The notes under the pieces were generated by a model, which saw nothing but the letters and a program-made list of their open reading frames with translations, did no database searches and was not told the DNA's origin. A stretch of 64,000 nt of DNA from Pseudomonas grimontii (GTDB lineage: Bacteria > Pseudomonadota > Gammaproteobacteria > Pseudomonadales > Pseudomonadaceae): contig NZ_VFES01000005.1 in assembly GCF_007858185.1 (NCBI RefSeq), positions 1-64,000 of the forward strand. The letters run 5' to 3'. Both the position numbers and the translations under genes were made by a program. Of the stretch, positions 62,289 through 64,000 are shown piece after piece. Position 1 is the stretch's first letter; each line of letters starts with the position of its first letter.

Positions 62289-64000
62289 GATTTTCCGGGT
62301 TGAAATGCTCCACGACACTGCCCGGTTGCGGCAGCCCAAGGATATGCCCCTTGATCTTGCCCACCACGTGCATTTCGCAGGGTTTGCAGTCGAACTTCAG
62401 GGTCAGCACTTCGTCGCCATGAATCAGCTGCATCGGCGCGACCTTGGTCTTCACACCCGTCACACCCTTGGCCTGTTTAGGGCACAGGTTGAACGAGAAG
62501 CGCAGGCAGTGCTTGGTGATCATCACCGGCACTTCGCCGGTTTCTTCATGGGCTTCAAAGGCCGCGTCGATCAGCTTCACGCCGTGACGGTGGTAGAAGT
62601 CGCGGGCTTTCTGGTTGTAGACGTTGGCCAGGAACGACAGGTGCGCTTCCGGGTACACCGGCGGCGGCGTGGTCTCGGCCTTGCGCCCGCCACGCGGGTG
62701 TGCGGCAACACGGGCGGCGGTCAACGCTTCGATCACTTCGCGGCGCAATGCCTTGAGCTGTGAGTTGGGGATAAAGAACGCCTGCGGTGCATCCAGTTCG
62801 ATACGGGTGGCGTGATACTCGGTGGTACCCAGTTGGCCAAGCAGGTCACGCAGGGTATCCAGCGCCTGTTCCGGCTTGTTGGCCACGCCGAACGGGCCGG
62901 GCAGGGTGACGCTGGCGCGGATGCCTTCTTCGCTGGTGGCGGTGACTTCCAACTGCTCTTCACGCAAACGTGCGACCCATGACAGGCCGATACGGCGTTC
63001 GGCCGAGGTCTTGAGCAACGCCTGCTGCCAGTTGTGGTCCAGGTTGCGGTTCAGCGGGTGGTTCGGGCGCAACTGATGCAGGCCGGCCGGCATTTCATTC
63101 GGCTCGACGCGGTAGCGGTAGCGCTTCTCGCCATCCTCCTCGAATTCGCCCTTGGGCTCGGCGATGTTGGCGCGGAAACCCACCACTTCGCGCTTGACCA
63201 GCACATTGAGGCCGTCGCCGTTGGACAACGGCTCATGGGTGACCACCTGCAGGTCACGCTTGCCGGCCTTTTCCACCACCCCCACCGGCAAACCGGTGAA
63301 CGTCGGGGTGTCGAAGGCGCCGATGTCGATCTTGCGGTCGCTGACAAAGTAGTCGGTGCTGCCACGGTGGAAAGTTTTTTCCGGGTCGGGCAGGAAGAAA
63401 TGCGCGGTACGGCCGCTGGATGCGCGGGCCAGGTCCGGACGGTCTTCGAGAATCTCGTCGAGACGCTGGCGATAATAGGCCGTGATGTTCTTCACATAGC
63501 CCATGTCCTTGTAGCGGCCTTCGATCTTGAACGAACGCACGCCGGCTTCGACCAGCGCGCGCAGGTTGGCGCTCTGGTTGTTGTCTTTCATCGACAGCAG
63601 GTGCTTTTCAAAGGCCACGACGCGGCCTTGGTCGTCTTTCAAGGTGTACGGCAGGCGGCAGGCCTGGGAGCAGTCGCCACGGTTGGCGCTGCGGCCATTT
63701 TGCGCGTGGGAGATATTGCATTGCCCGGAGAACGCCACGCACAGGGCACCGTGGATAAAGAACTCGATGGCGGCATCGGTCTCGCCGGCGATGGCGCTGA
63801 TTTCCTGCAGGTTCAGCTCGCGGGCCAGGACCAGCTGCGAGAACCCGGCCTGGTCGAGGAACTTGGCACGGCCCAGGGTGCGAATATCGGTCTGGGTACT
63901 GGCGTGCAGCTCGATGGGCGGAATATCCAGCTCCATCACGCCCAGGTCCTGCACGATCAACGCGTCGACACCGGCGTCATAGAGCTGATGGATCAGCTTG
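62266..64000 (-). CDS. rlhA: U32-family peptidase/RlhA-like protein, 5' end outside the window
   Basis: The gene is partial: its frame continues through 64000 (upstream residues read KLIHQLYDAGVDALIVQDLG), so the N terminus is missing. The visible 578 residues carry the U32 signature ALCVAFSGQCNISHAQNGRS, with GDCSQACRLPYTL and VRSFKIEGRYKDMGYVKNIT. A C-terminal region with CLRFSFNLCPKQAKG and LTLKFDCKPCEMHVVG supplies further cysteines. This corresponds to E. coli RlhA/YdcP, needed for hydroxylation of a 23S rRNA cytidine, rather than to a true peptidase; the cysteines probably hold an Fe-S cluster. It overlaps the DMT gene tail. Confidence 0.85.
   Translation of the reverse strand, partial: KLIHQLYDAGVDALIVQDLGVMELDIPPIELHASTQTDIRTLGRAKFLDQAGFSQLVLARELNLQEISAIAGETDAAIEFFIHGALCVAFSGQCNISHAQNGRSANRGDCSQACRLPYTLKDDQGRVVAFEKHLLSMKDNNQSANLRALVEAGVRSFKIEGRYKDMGYVKNITAYYRQRLDEILEDRPDLARASSGRTAHFFLPDPEKTFHRGSTDYFVSDRKIDIGAFDTPTFTGLPVGVVEKAGKRDLQVVTHEPLSNGDGLNVLVKREVVGFRANIAEPKGEFEEDGEKRYRYRVEPNEMPAGLHQLRPNHPLNRNLDHNWQQALLKTSAERRIGLSWVARLREEQLEVTATSEEGIRASVTLPGPFGVANKPEQALDTLRDLLGQLGTTEYHATRIELDAPQAFFIPNSQLKALRREVIEALTAARVAAHPRGGRKAETTPPPVYPEAHLSFLANVYNQKARDFYHRHGVKLIDAAFEAHEETGEVPVMITKHCLRFSFNLCPKQAKGVTGVKTKVAPMQLIHGDEVLTLKFDCKPCEMHVVGKIKGHILGLPQPGSVVEHFNPENLIYQGTH

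Overview
The window looks like a chromosomal segment of a Pseudomonas of the P. fluorescens group. The main reasons are the protease/inhibitor/type I exporter/lipase operon with the order known from P. fluorescens, three families of paired REP elements (REPINs) with a REP-associated tyrosine transposase, an FNR-like regulator next to a universal stress protein, and high-GC coding typical of the genus. I see no tRNA, rRNA, CRISPR array, prophage or replication origin.

Layout. 1-604: 157-bp REPIN tandem array. 605-4067: LuxR-type regulator divergent from an amino-acid permease and a P1-family (DmpA-like) peptidase. 4434-12256: aprA-aprI-aprDEF-lipase operon, in which one type I secretion system serves a serralysin and a family I.3 lipase. 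12261-13262: 182-bp REPIN tandem array abutting a small lipoprotein gene. 13449-17347: translationally coupled FAN1-type nuclease and Fe-S helicase. 17511-33002: seven paralogous multidomain beta-sandwich proteins of unknown function, five leftward and two rightward. 33462-35824: alpha-E and circularly permuted ATP-grasp pair. 36201-37177: small membrane protein and two tiny acidic proteins. 37334-40305: hybrid signalling operon (PAS histidine kinase, single REC, REC-EAL). 40509-45593: FNR-like regulator with GNAT acetyltransferase, universal stress protein, alcohol dehydrogenase and MgtC-like protein, three of which have FNR/ANR-type boxes upstream. 45638-46249: orphan papain-like protein. 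46385-46713: chimeric gene scar. 46727-53030: seven-gene leftward operon (hemolysin-family protein, AMP ligase, haem-oxygenase-like oxidase, SDR, TPR protein, two-component system), divergent from a cytochrome b561. 53914-59874: sugar ABC importer, LacI regulator and xylulokinase. 59915-60796: RAYT between inverted REPINs. 60833-64000: Lrp regulator, DMT exporter and a U32 peptidase running off the end.

The strongest candidate for an undescribed system is the seven-paralog cluster. Every inferred transcription unit in it starts behind a 16-bp dyad of the form CTGT-N8-ACAG (CT-N12-AG, the layout of las/rhl-type lux boxes), followed at constant distance by a conserved TTTGAT-like -10 region. 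I therefore infer that the whole cluster is one regulon, possibly under quorum control, although no AHL-type LuxR/LuxI pair lies in the window. The second candidate is the hemolysin/AMP-ligase/oxidase/SDR operon. It carries its own OmpR-type two-component system, and its divergent promoter holds two inverted PmrA-like boxes (hexamer-N5-hexamer).

All assignments come from reading sequence motifs and from remembered family knowledge. No database search was run.
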